From Candidatus Latescibacterota bacterium (GTDB lineage Bacteria; Latescibacterota; UBA2968; UBA8231): DNA of 47,400 nt. Location of the stretch: assembly GCA_007136405.1 (NCBI GenBank), contig SLHA01000009.1, forward strand, positions 1-47,400. The letters are read 5' to 3'. A model generated the notes under the pieces. The model was not told where the DNA came from. It was given only the letters and a program-made list of their open reading frames with translations, and searched no databases. Positions within the stretch are counted from its first letter, which is position 1. Every line of letters starts with the position of its first letter. The position numbers were made by a program, and so were the translations under genes. Positions 32,660-41,871 of this stretch are shown here, in pieces.

Positions 32660-33689
32660 GAACGGGCTCAAGGGGCTTTGCATCGGGCCGGTCCGGGTGC
32701 GCCCCGGAATCCTGCTGGCGCCCATGGAAGGCCTTACCGACGCGCCTTTTCGCACAGTCTGCAAGCGGCTGGGTGCCGGCATCGTGTATACCGAGTTCGT
32801 TAACGCGGAGGGGCTGGTGCGCGAAGCCCCGGACGGACCCAGGCGTACGCAGGGCAAGATGCGCTTTCTGCCGGAGGAGCGGCCCGTCGGCATCCAGCTG
32901 TATGGCTCCAGGCCGGATTCCATGCAGCGTGCTGCCGAGATGGCCGGCGACGCAGCGCCGGATCTGATCGATATCAACTGCGGCTGCTGGGTCCGCGGTG
33001 TCACCGAACAGGGGGCCGGTGCCGGTCTGCTGCGTGATCTGCCGGCCATGCGGTCCGTGGTGAGCAGTGTGGTTCGTGCCACGTCCCTGCCTGTGACCGT
33101 CAAAACCCGCCTCGGGTGGGACCGCGCCAGCATACGCATCGTCGAGGTGGCGTGCATGCTGCAGGACTTGGGCGTGCAGGCGTTGACCATACACTGCCGG
33201 ACCCGTGCCCAGGGACACAAAGGTCCTGTGGACTATAGCTGGATCCCGCAGGTGAAGAAGGCCGTATCCATTCCGGTGATCCTGAATGGGGGATTGACCC
33301 GGGCTGAAGATGTCAGCCAGGCCTTGGCGACGACGGGTTGTGATGGGGTGATGCTGGCCCGGGGCGCCGTGCGGCATCCCTGGTTGTTCCGGGAAGCCAG
33401 GCATCTGCTGGACGGTGTGCGACTTCCGGGGCCCACACTGGCACAACGGGTGGATCTTTGTCTCATGCACCTGCAGCTGGCCATCGCCTATGGCGGACCG
33501 GAGTACGCCGTCACCAGCCTGCGTCGCCACTATGCCGGTTACTTCCGTGATTTCGCGGGTGCCGCTGCGTTGCGCCATCGCCTGGCCGGCCACCGCGAAC
33601 TGGAGCCGCTGATGGAGCAGCTTCAACGGATCCGGGACGCAAACGTCCCGCCGCATACTGGAACGATGTATTCTGGTTTCGTCGAGTAA
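32652..33689 (+). CDS. tRNA-dihydrouridine synthase family protein
   Basis: FMN enzyme reducing uridines in tRNA D-loops. 345 residues. Motifs: ILLAPMEGLTDAPFRTVCKR (FMN phosphate side), GIVYTEFVNAEGL, VGIQLYGSRPDSM, LIDINCGCWVRGVTEQGAGA with the catalytic Cys112, PVTVKTRLGWD, LTIHCRTRAQGHKGPVDY, IPVILNGGLTRAEDV and CDGVMLARGAVRHPWLF. The highly conserved NxGCP motif reads NCGCW: the proline after the catalytic Cys is Trp. Overlaps fthC by 8 nt. DusA/B/C type cannot be assigned from sequence alone. Confidence 0.9.
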   Translation: MHKNGLKGLCIGPVRVRPGILLAPMEGLTDAPFRTVCKRLGAGIVYTEFVNAEGLVREAPDGPRRTQGKMRFLPEERPVGIQLYGSRPDSMQRAAEMAGDAAPDLIDINCGCWVRGVTEQGAGAGLLRDLPAMRSVVSSVVRATSLPVTVKTRLGWDRASIRIVEVACMLQDLGVQALTIHCRTRAQGHKGPVDYSWIPQVKKAVSIPVILNGGLTRAEDVSQALATTGCDGVMLARGAVRHPWLFREARHLLDGVRLPGPTLAQRVDLCLMHLQLAIAYGGPEYAVTSLRRHYAGYFRDFAGAAALRHRLAGHRELEPLMEQLQRIRDANVPPHTGTMYSGFVE

Positions 33690-33727
33690 CACCATCAATA
33701 GGAAAAAACAATAGTAAGCATAATATA

Positions 33728-33741
33728 AATTCATTTGAATT
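33728..33741. promoter_or_regulatory. palindrome overlapping the ino1 -35 box
   Basis: Perfect inverted repeat AATTCA-TT-TGAATT (33728-33741). Its right half overlaps the -35 hexamer of the downstream promoter, the position of a repressor operator. AT-rich, unlike the surroundings. No regulator gene is adjacent. Confidence 0.4.
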
Positions 33742-33762
33742 ATAGCAATGATCGCCTATATT
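33735..33762 (+). promoter_or_regulatory. promoter of inositol-3-phosphate synthase
   Basis: -35 TTGAAT (33735-33740), 16-nt spacer, -10 TATATT (33757-33762) within an AT-rich island at 33705-33765. The predicted leader is about 55 nt, with ribosome site AAAGG ahead of ATG 33824. Confidence 0.6.
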
Positions 33763-33823
33763 GCTTGAGCCTAAGATCGGAGGATCGCACCATCACAGTT
33801 TCAACCGTGTAGAAAGGCAATCG

Positions 33824-35137
<1,314 letters not shown>

Positions 35138-35149
35138 GCGACTGGCATC

Positions 35150-35173
35150 CCCCGGCGGCCGGGGTCGCCGGGG
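35150..35173. terminator. hairpin between convergent genes (ino1 / flavin oxidoreductase)
   Basis: Stem CCCCGGCG (35150-35157) with CGCCGGGG (35166-35173), 8-nt loop, occupying the centre of the 56-nt gap. Works in both directions; no U-tract. Confidence 0.5.
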
Positions 35174-35193
35174 AGCATGCCGTGAGGTGCATT

Positions 35194-36570
35194 CTAGCGG
35201 CCAAGCCGCTCCTGCAGTTCCTCCGCCGGATACGTCAGGATTTCGCTCAGGGTAGGGTGGTAGTGCGGTATGCGGCACAGATCGTGAACCGTGCCGTGGA
35301 AATGCATGACGGTGATCATCTCGTGGATCAATTCACCCGCTTCGGCCCCGACGATGTGGGCACCCAGCAGGTCACCGGTCCGCGGTTGGCAGAGCAGCTT
35401 GACATGTCCGTGGGGCACACCCAGGCACAGCGCCTTGCCGTGATCGGCGAACGGGTACGACGCGGTCAGGTACGGGATGTCCAGATCCTGGCACTGCATC
35501 TCGCAGAGTCCCACGCCGGCCACCTGGGGATCCGTGAACACGACCTCGGCAGTGAGCCGCTCGTCCAGGCGGTGCGCGGGTCCGCCGGGGTGTAGAGCAT
35601 TGTGGGCCGCCACCTCGCCCTGCTGAATGGCGAGGTGGACGGTCTCGTGTACCCCGTTGACATCGCCGACGGCATAGATGTGCGGTTGCGAGGTGCGCAT
35701 CTCGGAATTGACTCTAATTCGCCCCTCCTCCACCTCGACTCCGGCGGCTTCCAGGGCCAGTCCATCGATGCATGACCGCCGCCCCATGGCCTGTAGAATC
35801 TGGTGCCCTGTCACCTGCCGGTACGTCCCCTCGTGGTGGAAGCCGGCCACCTTGAGTCCGTCCGCCACGGAAAACTCCCGCAACTGAGTTCCGGTATATA
35901 CCTGCATGCCTTCCTCGCGCAGGCGTTGCTCCAGCGGTCTGGCGATGTCTTCGTCGCCTTGCGACAAGACGTGATGGCTGCGCTGGATCAGCGTTACCTG
36001 CGACCCCAGCCGCTGGTAGAACTGGGCCAGCTCCAGAGCCACCGGACCGCCGCCCAGGACGATGAGCGTGGCGGGCAGCCGGCGCAGTTCCAGCGCCTCG
36101 TCACTGGTGATATAGCCGGCCGCGTCCAGACCGGGAACGGGCACATGACCGGGCACCGAACCGGTGGCGATGATGAAACTGTCCGCGGTGAGGATCTGCT
36201 CCGCTGCCTGGATCTGCCGGGGCGAGACGAAGCGCGCCCTGGCCTCGTACAGCACAAACCGGCCGTCGCGCAACTGCTCTCTTCGATACGCGGCGAACTC
36301 GTGCACGAGCCGGTCCTTGCGATCCAGGATGGCTCCCAGATCCACCTGCAGCGCACCGGGCTGCAGACCGAATTCGGGCGCCTGCCGAATCAGCGCCGCG
36401 ATTTCGGCGGAACGCAGTATCGCTTTGGTCGGCATGCATCCCCTGAGTATACACAACCCGCCCAACGGTCCGGGATCGACCACGGCGACCTCGGCGCCGC
36501 CGGCATGCAACCGGTTCGCAGCGGCGTACCCTGCCGAGCCGCCTCCGATTACCACCACATCATGTCTCAT
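35194..36570 (-). CDS. FAD-dependent pyridine nucleotide-disulfide oxidoreductase (dihydrolipoamide dehydrogenase / mercuric reductase class)
   Basis: 458 residues. FAD motif VVVIGGGSAGYAAANRLHAG, redox disulfide Cys40/Cys45 in GGLCILRGCMPTKAI (the CxxxxC of class I reductases), NAD(P) motif LIVLGGGPVALELAQFYQRL, second FAD motif IYAVGDVNGVHETVHLAIQQ, and C-terminal HYHPTLSEIL providing the catalytic His-Glu pair (HPTLSE). All catalytic residues are present. No pyruvate or 2-oxoglutarate dehydrogenase genes adjoin, so I do not call it lpd; it may be a stand-alone quinone/disulfide reductase. Divergent from the TPR gene with a 47-nt gap; AAGGA precedes the start. Confidence 0.88.
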   Translation of the reverse strand: MRHDVVVIGGGSAGYAAANRLHAGGAEVAVVDPGPLGGLCILRGCMPTKAILRSAEIAALIRQAPEFGLQPGALQVDLGAILDRKDRLVHEFAAYRREQLRDGRFVLYEARARFVSPRQIQAAEQILTADSFIIATGSVPGHVPVPGLDAAGYITSDEALELRRLPATLIVLGGGPVALELAQFYQRLGSQVTLIQRSHHVLSQGDEDIARPLEQRLREEGMQVYTGTQLREFSVADGLKVAGFHHEGTYRQVTGHQILQAMGRRSCIDGLALEAAGVEVEEGRIRVNSEMRTSQPHIYAVGDVNGVHETVHLAIQQGEVAAHNALHPGGPAHRLDERLTAEVVFTDPQVAGVGLCEMQCQDLDIPYLTASYPFADHGKALCLGVPHGHVKLLCQPRTGDLLGAHIVGAEAGELIHEMITVMHFHGTVHDLCRIPHYHPTLSEILTYPAEELQERLGR

Positions 36571-36617
36571 CCAACCAGTCCTTGTCTAATGGAGAGCAAC
36601 GCGCAGATTAACCTATC

Positions 36618-37889
36618 ATGAGGCGTACTACCGTCAACCAAGCCAACCATGATCCTGACTTCACCGGGGCCCATGACATCGTGGCGGTCACGGACGCATC
36701 GCCGCGCATACGGTGGCCCCGTGCCATGGCCGCCCTGCTGGTGTTCTGTCTGGCCTGCCGGGCGTTTGCTTCCGGCATGGTTCAACCTGACGAATACACG
36801 CTGCGCACCTTCAACCCACAGATCCAGGATGGAATCGATCTGGTGTACGATCTGCGTCTGGATGAAGCAGAGGAATTTTTCCAGGAGGAGATCATCGCGG
36901 TGCATCCTGACCAGCCCATCGGCTATTTTTTCCTGGCCATGGTTTCCTGGTGGCGCATCCTGATCGACATGGACGATACCACCCATGACGCGGAGTTCCA
37001 CCGTCGCATCGAGGCGTGCATCCGGGTGTGCGATCGACGGCTGGATGCGGATCCTGACAACTTCGATGCCATCCTTTTCAAGGGCGGAGCTATCGGTTTC
37101 AGAGGCCGGCTGCGCGGTGGACGGGGACAGTATCTCCGGGCCGCCGCAGACGGCCTGAGATCGCTGCCGTTGCTGGAGAAGAGCCGAGCCCTGGAACCAG
37201 AAAACAGCGACATTCTCTTTGGCCAGGGCATCTACAACTACTTTGCCGAGGTGATTCCGCGCGAGATTCGCGTGGTGCGCCCGATCATGATGCTGCTGCC
37301 AGCCGGAAACCGGGAACTGGGTCTCGAGCAGTTGCGGGAGGTGGCTCGCCGCGGGCAGTACGCGCGGGCCGAAGCGGATTACTTCCTGGCACAGATCCAC
37401 ACGCTCTACGAAGAAGATCTGCTTGCCGCCCGGACGCATCTGCAGCGATTGCACCGGCGCTATGCGGAAAACTCGCTGTTCCATCTGCGGCTGGCCCGGA
37501 CCACCGCCGAGTTGGGACACTGGCAGCATGCGGTCCGGTTGTATCGCGAGTGGGTCGACCGCAGCCTGGAGCACCGCACAGGCTACCATGTTCACGGCCG
37601 GTTGGAGGCTCTGTATTACCTGGGCCGGTATGCGTTGTATGAAAATCGGCTGGAAGAGGCGGCGGCCAGCTTTGCCATGGTGGACAGTCTGGGCCAGGCA
37701 ACGCAACGGCCGCGGGATCTGCAGTATGCCGCCCTGGCGAACCTGATGCTTGGCATGACCAGGGACCTACAGGGACAGCGCGAGCAGGCGCTGAAACATT
37801 ACGACACGGTGCGACGCCTGCCCCGGCTGGGCAACAGTCACGACCTTGCCCGGGAGTATTCCCGCCAGCCGTATACCCGTCAGCGTTGA
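36618..37889 (+). CDS. exported tetratricopeptide-repeat protein
   Basis: 423 residues. A hydrophobic stretch preceded by arginine (RIRWPRAMAALLVFCLACR) lies at about 30-50, so it is probably secreted; the first 30 residues may not be translated. The body is alpha-helical with TPR-type patterns: DLRLDEAEEFFQEEIIAVHP, RLDADPDNFDAILFKGGAIG, PLLEKSRALEPENSDILFGQ, TTAELGHWQHAVRLYREWVD and RYALYENRLEEAAASFAMVD. A middle region ANYFAEVIPREIRVVRPIM-like (YNYFAEVIPREIR) is shared with a family of TPR proteins in FCB bacteria. Likely a periplasmic scaffold; partner unknown. Only 47 nt separate it from the divergent oxidoreductase. Confidence 0.8.
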   Translation: MRRTTVNQANHDPDFTGAHDIVAVTDASPRIRWPRAMAALLVFCLACRAFASGMVQPDEYTLRTFNPQIQDGIDLVYDLRLDEAEEFFQEEIIAVHPDQPIGYFFLAMVSWWRILIDMDDTTHDAEFHRRIEACIRVCDRRLDADPDNFDAILFKGGAIGFRGRLRGGRGQYLRAAADGLRSLPLLEKSRALEPENSDILFGQGIYNYFAEVIPREIRVVRPIMMLLPAGNRELGLEQLREVARRGQYARAEADYFLAQIHTLYEEDLLAARTHLQRLHRRYAENSLFHLRLARTTAELGHWQHAVRLYREWVDRSLEHRTGYHVHGRLEALYYLGRYALYENRLEEAAASFAMVDSLGQATQRPRDLQYAALANLMLGMTRDLQGQREQALKHYDTVRRLPRLGNSHDLAREYSRQPYTRQR

Positions 37890-37929
37890 GTGGTGACCGG
37901 CACGGGCGGGCGCTGCGGCGGAGTCTCGC

Positions 37930-38550
37930 TCACGACGGGTGGCGTCCCGAAGCCACGCCCCACTGGCGCAGAGCCTCGAATACGACGACGGCCGCTGCGG
38001 CGGCCACATTGAGCGAATTCTTGTAGCCGAACATCGGGATCTCGATCAGCGCATCGCACCGGGCCAGCACTTTCGGGTCCACGCCCAGGGCTTCATTGCC
38101 CAGGACCAGTGCCACGGGTTGCGGAAACCGTGTGGCGGTGTACAAGCGGCTGGCCGATGTGGTCTCGACGCCCCAGACCGGTATTCCCCGGCCCTGCAGG
38201 TCGGCGATTGCCGCTGTCGTCGTGTCGAAGTGCCGCGAATGCACGTAGTCCAGCGTCCCCAGGGCCGTCTTCTCCAGCTTGACGTGGGGTGGGTGGGCGG
38301 TGTACCCGCAGGTGATCACGCTCCGCAATCTGGCGGTATCGGCGACGCGGAAGATGGCACCGACGTTGAAGGCGCTGCGCAGGTTGTCCAAAACGAGGTA
38401 CAGCGGATGCTTGGGTAGCTCACGGTAAGACTTCGCATCGATGGGAGCATCGCGGTTGCGGACCCTGAAGCTGGTCTCGGCACCGTAGTCTCCGGGCCGT
38501 AGTTCGATCACGGGTAAGTTCGCCTTCCTGTCAGGACCGCTGCTTCGCAT
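37930..38550 (-). CDS. SpoU-family RNA 2'-O-methyltransferase
   Basis: 206 residues from ATG 38550; the open frame continues upstream but would cross the promoter of the divergent gene. SPOUT trefoil-knot motifs are in order: LVLDNLRSAFNVGAIFRVAD (motif 1, catalytic Arg), TALGTLDYV, PVALVLGNEALGVDPKVL (motif 2, SAM loop) and IEIPMFGYKNSLNVAAAAAV (motif 3). It lacks an N-terminal RNA-binding domain other than a short basic segment, which is the TrmH/TrmL-like minimal form; whether tRNA or rRNA is the target cannot be said. Has an extended -10 promoter at 38600-38607. Confidence 0.88.
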   Translation of the reverse strand: MRSSGPDRKANLPVIELRPGDYGAETSFRVRNRDAPIDAKSYRELPKHPLYLVLDNLRSAFNVGAIFRVADTARLRSVITCGYTAHPPHVKLEKTALGTLDYVHSRHFDTTTAAIADLQGRGIPVWGVETTSASRLYTATRFPQPVALVLGNEALGVDPKVLARCDALIEIPMFGYKNSLNVAAAAAVVVFEALRQWGVASGRHPS

Positions 38551-38576
38551 GGGGCGATGCGCGCTCGCAGGCGTTT

Positions 38577-38607
38577 TTGAGGAGTGTCGTTGGGCTGCTA
38601 TATTAGC
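38577..38607. promoter_or_regulatory. overlapping divergent promoters
   Basis: Plus strand: TTGAGG (38577-38582), 16-nt spacer, TATATT (38599-38604) towards the cyclophilin-like gene. Minus strand: an extended -10, TGC-TAATAT, with TAATAT at 38605-38600, towards the SpoU gene. Both -10 boxes use the same bases, so polymerase cannot occupy both at once. Confidence 0.45.
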
Positions 38608-38694
38608 ATAAACCGGTATGGCGGCCGGACAAGAGGCTGACTCCGGCTCAAAGCGGATCGGCGCGGGCATGAACCGAACGACAAGGAGACCATG

Positions 38695-39075
38695 ATGCGG
38701 GTACGGATAAGCTGGTCCGGGGGTGAAATCACGGCCCGGCTGAACCAAACGCCGACGACGGCCAAGGTGCTCGAAGCGCTGCCCTGTGAGTCGACGGCGA
38801 ACACCTGGGGCGAGGAAGTGTATTTCGAGCTACCAGTGGATGCTTTCGTGGAACCGGACGCGCGCCAGGTCGTCGATCCCGGCACCGTCTGCTTCTGGGT
38901 CCAGGGAGGGGCTCTGGCGCTGCCTTACGGCCCCACGCCGATATCCCGGGAGAACGAGTGTCGACTGGTGACCGAGGTCAACGTTCTGGGCCAGCTGGAG
39001 GGAGATCCTCGGATACTTCGTTCGATCCAGGATGGGGATCGTGTATATGTAGAGCACGTGGTCCAGGCGGACTGA
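38695..39075 (+). CDS. cyclophilin-like fold protein (DUF369/TM1367 type)
   Basis: 126 residues. Recognised by VRISWSGGEITARLNQTPTT, AKVLEALPCESTANTWGEEV, YFELPV, GTVCFWVQGGALALPYGPTP and LVTEVNVLGQLEGDP. This is the small cyclophilin-like barrel family seen in the structure of Thermotoga TM1367, with no demonstrated peptidyl-prolyl isomerase activity. Two consecutive ATGs occur (38692 and 38695); AAGGAG is 3 nt from the first and 6 nt from the second, which favours the second. Single gene between SpoU and the LpoB cluster, followed by two GC hairpins. Confidence 0.85.
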   Translation: MRVRISWSGGEITARLNQTPTTAKVLEALPCESTANTWGEEVYFELPVDAFVEPDARQVVDPGTVCFWVQGGALALPYGPTPISRENECRLVTEVNVLGQLEGDPRILRSIQDGDRVYVEHVVQAD

Positions 39076-39117
39076 GGCGTTGTGTGCGGGTTCGGCCGCA
39101 GCGGGCAAGGCTCCCGG

Positions 39118-39148
39118 CGGCCCGGCGCACGCGCTGCACGCCGGGCCG
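39118..39148 (+). terminator. strong GC hairpin after the cyclophilin-like gene
   Basis: Perfect 10-bp stem CGGCCCGGCG (39118-39127) with CGCCGGGCCG (39139-39148), 11-nt loop, starting 43 nt after the stop codon. No U-tract. Confidence 0.55.
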
Positions 39149-39164
39149 TGGCCGTGCCGGCGAA

Positions 39165-39184
39165 CACCGGGAACGGTCCCGGTG
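39165..39184 (+). terminator. second hairpin after the cyclophilin-like gene
   Basis: Perfect 8-bp stem CACCGGGA (39165-39172) with TCCCGGTG (39177-39184) and an ACGG tetraloop, 16 nt after the first hairpin. Two in a row resemble tandem terminators of GC-rich bacteria. Confidence 0.45.
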
Positions 39185-39383
39185 CAGGCGCATCCATAAT
39201 GCAGAAAGATTCCGGTGGGAAGCTGTCACTTCGTACCCGAACAAGGTCTGAAGCGTGTGCCGGTACACGGAATGCCCACCGTCAGGGGCGGAAGCCGATG
39301 ATCACTCGATTGCAACGCCAGCCGTGGCTCGTACCCGCCGGACTCGCGGATTCGGTGGGCGCCATTGTCGGGCGCTGTCGGCT

Positions 39384-40817
39384 GTGAAGTCCCTGCGAGT
39401 GCGTCGTGCTGTCCGAGGGATCGGTATACTGCTGCTGCTGGGGCTTGCCGGTTGCGCCGCCGCTTACAGCACGAATATGGGCAGCGCGCTGCAACGGATG
39501 AGCCGGGGAGATTACGAGGCGGCACTGGACCGGCTGGACAAACCGGACAGCAAGACCGATCTGTTGCTCTATCGTCTGGAGCGCGGCTTGATGCTTCACT
39601 ACCATGGGCAGTATGAGCGCTCGAATGAGGAGTTTGCCCAGGCCGAAGACCTGATCGACCGGCTGTTCACCCGCTCCGTTTCCCGGGAGATGGCCTCTCT
39701 GCTGTCCAGCGATGCCATCAGGGCCTACCGGGGAGAGGAATTCGAGCGCGTGATCATCCATTATTACCGCGCCATGAACTTTCAACACCTGGGGCAGCCG
39801 CAAGCAGCGCTGGTCGAGTGTCGCAAAGCCAACCTGAAGCTGGCGGAGTTCGCCCTGTCAACCGACTACGAGCTGAACTACCGGAACGACGCCTTCATGC
39901 AGTACCTTACCGGTATGATGTACGAAGCCGAAGGTGAATGGAATGACGCCTATGTCGCATACCGGGCTGCGGAACGGGGGTACCAGGCTTACAGCGAGCT
40001 GTTCGGATTGCGGGCGCCGCGGGAGCTCGGGGTCGATCTGGCCGGGGTGTCGGCGCGTCTGGGATATGAGCGGGAAACCCAGGAGACCATGCGCCGGTAC
40101 GGGTTGACGCAGGAGGACCTGGCCGCGGCGCGCCAGAGCCGCATCATCGCGTTCATCGAGACGGGTTTCATCGGGCGCAAACACCAGTACGAAGTCCGTC
40201 TGCCCATCATGGAGAGTGACGACGTCAACAACATCTGGCTGGTATCCAATCAAATGGCCTACCGGTATCGTCACCCCCATCTCTATCGCCGTGGTTCGGT
40301 ACGCTATTGGCTGCGTATCGCTCTGCCGGAATACCGGCCGGTTCCCTCCGTGGTACGATCGGTGCGCCTCCATGCAGACGACGTGTCGGCCACGGGCGTC
40401 GTGTTACAGGACCTGAACGCTATTGCCATGGAGACTTTCACGGACAAGCATGATACCATAGTGGCCCGGACCGCCGCCCGGGCCCTGGCCAAGTACATGG
40501 CGTCCAGAGGAGTGGAAAAAGCGTTCGAACGGGCCGAGAATCGTGATGATGACCGGGTATGGATGGAAGGTCTGGGCCGGTTCATGGGAGCTCTGGTCAA
40601 CCTTTTCGGCGTCGCCACGGAAGCCGCGGATACGCGCAGCTGGATGTCGCTGCCGGCGCGGGTTCACATGGTGCGTTTGCAGGTGCCTCCAGGAACCGTG
40701 GATCTCCAGGTGCAGTTCCTGAACGCCTCCGGCGATACGGTGGAAACGCAGCGGATTCCCGCGGTGCGTGTTCCAAACCAGGCGCCGGTATTCGTCAACT
40801 TCCGGGGATACCGCTGA
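39384..40817 (+). CDS. COG3014-like lipoprotein with TPR-type helical repeats
   Basis: 477 residues from GTG 39384 (VKSLRVRRAVRGIGILLLLG), a basic lipoprotein signal ending in LAGC with Cys24 acylated. The body starts YSTNMGSALQRMSRGDYEAA and has helical repeats (LMLHYHGQYERSNEEFAQAE, VIIHYYRAMNFQHLGQPQAA, YEAEGEWNDAYVAYRAAERG), then a beta-rich C-terminal half with YEVRLPIMESDDVNN, TDKHDTIVARTAARALAKYM and MSLPARVHMVRLQVPPGTVD. This order, TPR-like repeats followed by the ARA-rich segment and a PPG-strand tail, matches the COG3014 family, which travels with LpoB in Proteobacteria. Function unproven; probably envelope growth. First gene of a four-gene plus-strand cluster. Confidence 0.8.
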   Translation: MKSLRVRRAVRGIGILLLLGLAGCAAAYSTNMGSALQRMSRGDYEAALDRLDKPDSKTDLLLYRLERGLMLHYHGQYERSNEEFAQAEDLIDRLFTRSVSREMASLLSSDAIRAYRGEEFERVIIHYYRAMNFQHLGQPQAALVECRKANLKLAEFALSTDYELNYRNDAFMQYLTGMMYEAEGEWNDAYVAYRAAERGYQAYSELFGLRAPRELGVDLAGVSARLGYERETQETMRRYGLTQEDLAAARQSRIIAFIETGFIGRKHQYEVRLPIMESDDVNNIWLVSNQMAYRYRHPHLYRRGSVRYWLRIALPEYRPVPSVVRSVRLHADDVSATGVVLQDLNAIAMETFTDKHDTIVARTAARALAKYMASRGVEKAFERAENRDDDRVWMEGLGRFMGALVNLFGVATEAADTRSWMSLPARVHMVRLQVPPGTVDLQVQFLNASGDTVETQRIPAVRVPNQAPVFVNFRGYR

Positions 40818-40839
40818 ACAGCACGAAGGGAGCACAAAG

Positions 40840-41700
40840 ATGAACAGGGTGCTGAGAATCGCGGTGCTGGCGGCCGCCGCAGGATTACTGGCCGCTGTCG
40901 CTGTCACTGCCCAGCGCAGTTCGCCCGCCGGCACGTCCGCCGGGGGAACGGATCCCCTGCGGGAAGGGCGTATCGTCAACATCGTGGAGTGGGACGGCGG
41001 TGAACTGCCGCGCCGGTATGAACGCTCGGACCAGATGCCCGTATCGCTGGACGATGTGCTCAAACTGAGCCAGAGCGGATTCAGCGACGCCGCCATCGTC
41101 AAGCTCATCGAGGAACGTCGATGTGCCGGTGATGTCTCGGTCGATGCGCTGATCCAGCTCAAGGAAGCCGGTGTATCGGAGGCTGTCCTGAGTGCGGTGT
41201 CGCTGCACGCCTTGCCTCCAAACCGTGGCGTGTCCCTGGTGATAACCATGGATTTCGAGGGGCTTGGCGGCGCGCCGCAGGTTTCAACCCAGGCGCGGCG
41301 CGCGTACCTGTATCTGATCATCCCGGACGGCGATCGTGAACGCGTTTTCTTCGCCAACCTGCAGAGTGTCATGGCGGGGCAATGGGCTAATGACACGATG
41401 GTGGATCGAACGGATCTGGTACTGCCCAGGCAGGTCCGGCGGGTGGTTTTCGCCGCGGATGTGCCGTTGCGGGAACACGGACCCAAGACGGCCAAGGTCT
41501 TCATGTCCACTCGTCCCAACATCTATACATCGGCGGACATACCGCAAGCAGACCGGGACAATATCCAGCGATACGATTTTCACTACCCGGCCAGTTCGCC
41601 GCAGCGCATCTGTGATCTGCAGGTTCTGTACCGCCAGGATCAGATGCTGCCGGACCGGTGGCATCCGGTGCGTACCAACTTTCACTGCGAATGGGACTGA
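40840..41700 (+). CDS. exported protein of unknown function in the LpoB cluster
   Basis: 286 residues with a cleavable signal peptide (MNRVLRIAVLAAAAGLLAAV to AVTAQ). Two related helical motifs follow: VLKLSQSGFSDAAIVKLIEE and LIQLKEAGVSEAVLSAV, a pair of short G-[FV]-S-[DE]-x-[AV] repeats seen in other exported proteins of this kind. The rest is beta-rich: VSLVITMDFEGLGG, AYLYLIIPDGDRERVFFANL, LPRQVRRVVFAADVPLREHG and ICDLQVLYRQDQMLPDRWHP. GGGAG lies 9 nt before ATG 40840, 22 nt after the previous gene. It sits at the place where YcfL/DUF1425 often occurs next to COG3014 and LpoB, but I see no similarity to YcfL. Confidence 0.75.
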   Translation: MNRVLRIAVLAAAAGLLAAVAVTAQRSSPAGTSAGGTDPLREGRIVNIVEWDGGELPRRYERSDQMPVSLDDVLKLSQSGFSDAAIVKLIEERRCAGDVSVDALIQLKEAGVSEAVLSAVSLHALPPNRGVSLVITMDFEGLGGAPQVSTQARRAYLYLIIPDGDRERVFFANLQSVMAGQWANDTMVDRTDLVLPRQVRRVVFAADVPLREHGPKTAKVFMSTRPNIYTSADIPQADRDNIQRYDFHYPASSPQRICDLQVLYRQDQMLPDRWHPVRTNFHCEWD

Positions 41701-41831
41701 AAAACCGTGCCGAACACCGCCGCGTGGCGAGCCGGGCTGAACGGACCGCGGCATCCGGATGGAACGCATTCCAATGGCGCGCCGGCATCGCCGCGGCGGG
41801 CCTGAAATTCAGCAAGGTATGAACGCCTGGT

Positions 41832-41851
41832 GCGGGGCCGGCCGGCCCCGC
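41832..41851 (+). promoter_or_regulatory. 20-bp perfect palindrome just before lpoB
   Basis: GCGGGGCCGG (41832-41841) followed directly by its complement CCGGCCCCGC (41842-41851). As RNA it would form a hairpin ending 3 nt before the ribosome site AAAGGAG (41855-41861). It could end the upstream transcript, block ribosome loading, or be a DNA-binding site. Confidence 0.4.
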
Positions 41852-41871
41852 TGGAAAGGAGCATTGACGTG

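Larger units (their letters stand above)
39076..39383. other. 308-nt intergenic region before the lipoprotein/LpoB cluster
   Basis: Two hairpins (39118-39148 and 39165-39184) follow the cyclophilin-like gene. The rest carries no gene that I support; the open frame of the next gene extends back to 39255 but has no signal peptide-like start there. No clear promoter for the downstream cluster is visible (CATAAT at 39195-39200 lacks a -35). Confidence 0.5.

Noticed and set aside
31619..33734. Long minus-strand frames opposite uppS, fthC and dus (31619-33220, 32622-33734)
   Set aside because: They cover three genes with intact motifs on other frames or strands and encode His/Gln/Pro-rich low-similarity sequence; shadows of codon bias.
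39165..39200. Promoter with CATAAT for the LpoB cluster
   Set aside because: No acceptable -35 hexamer lies 15-19 nt upstream and it overlaps a GC hairpin.
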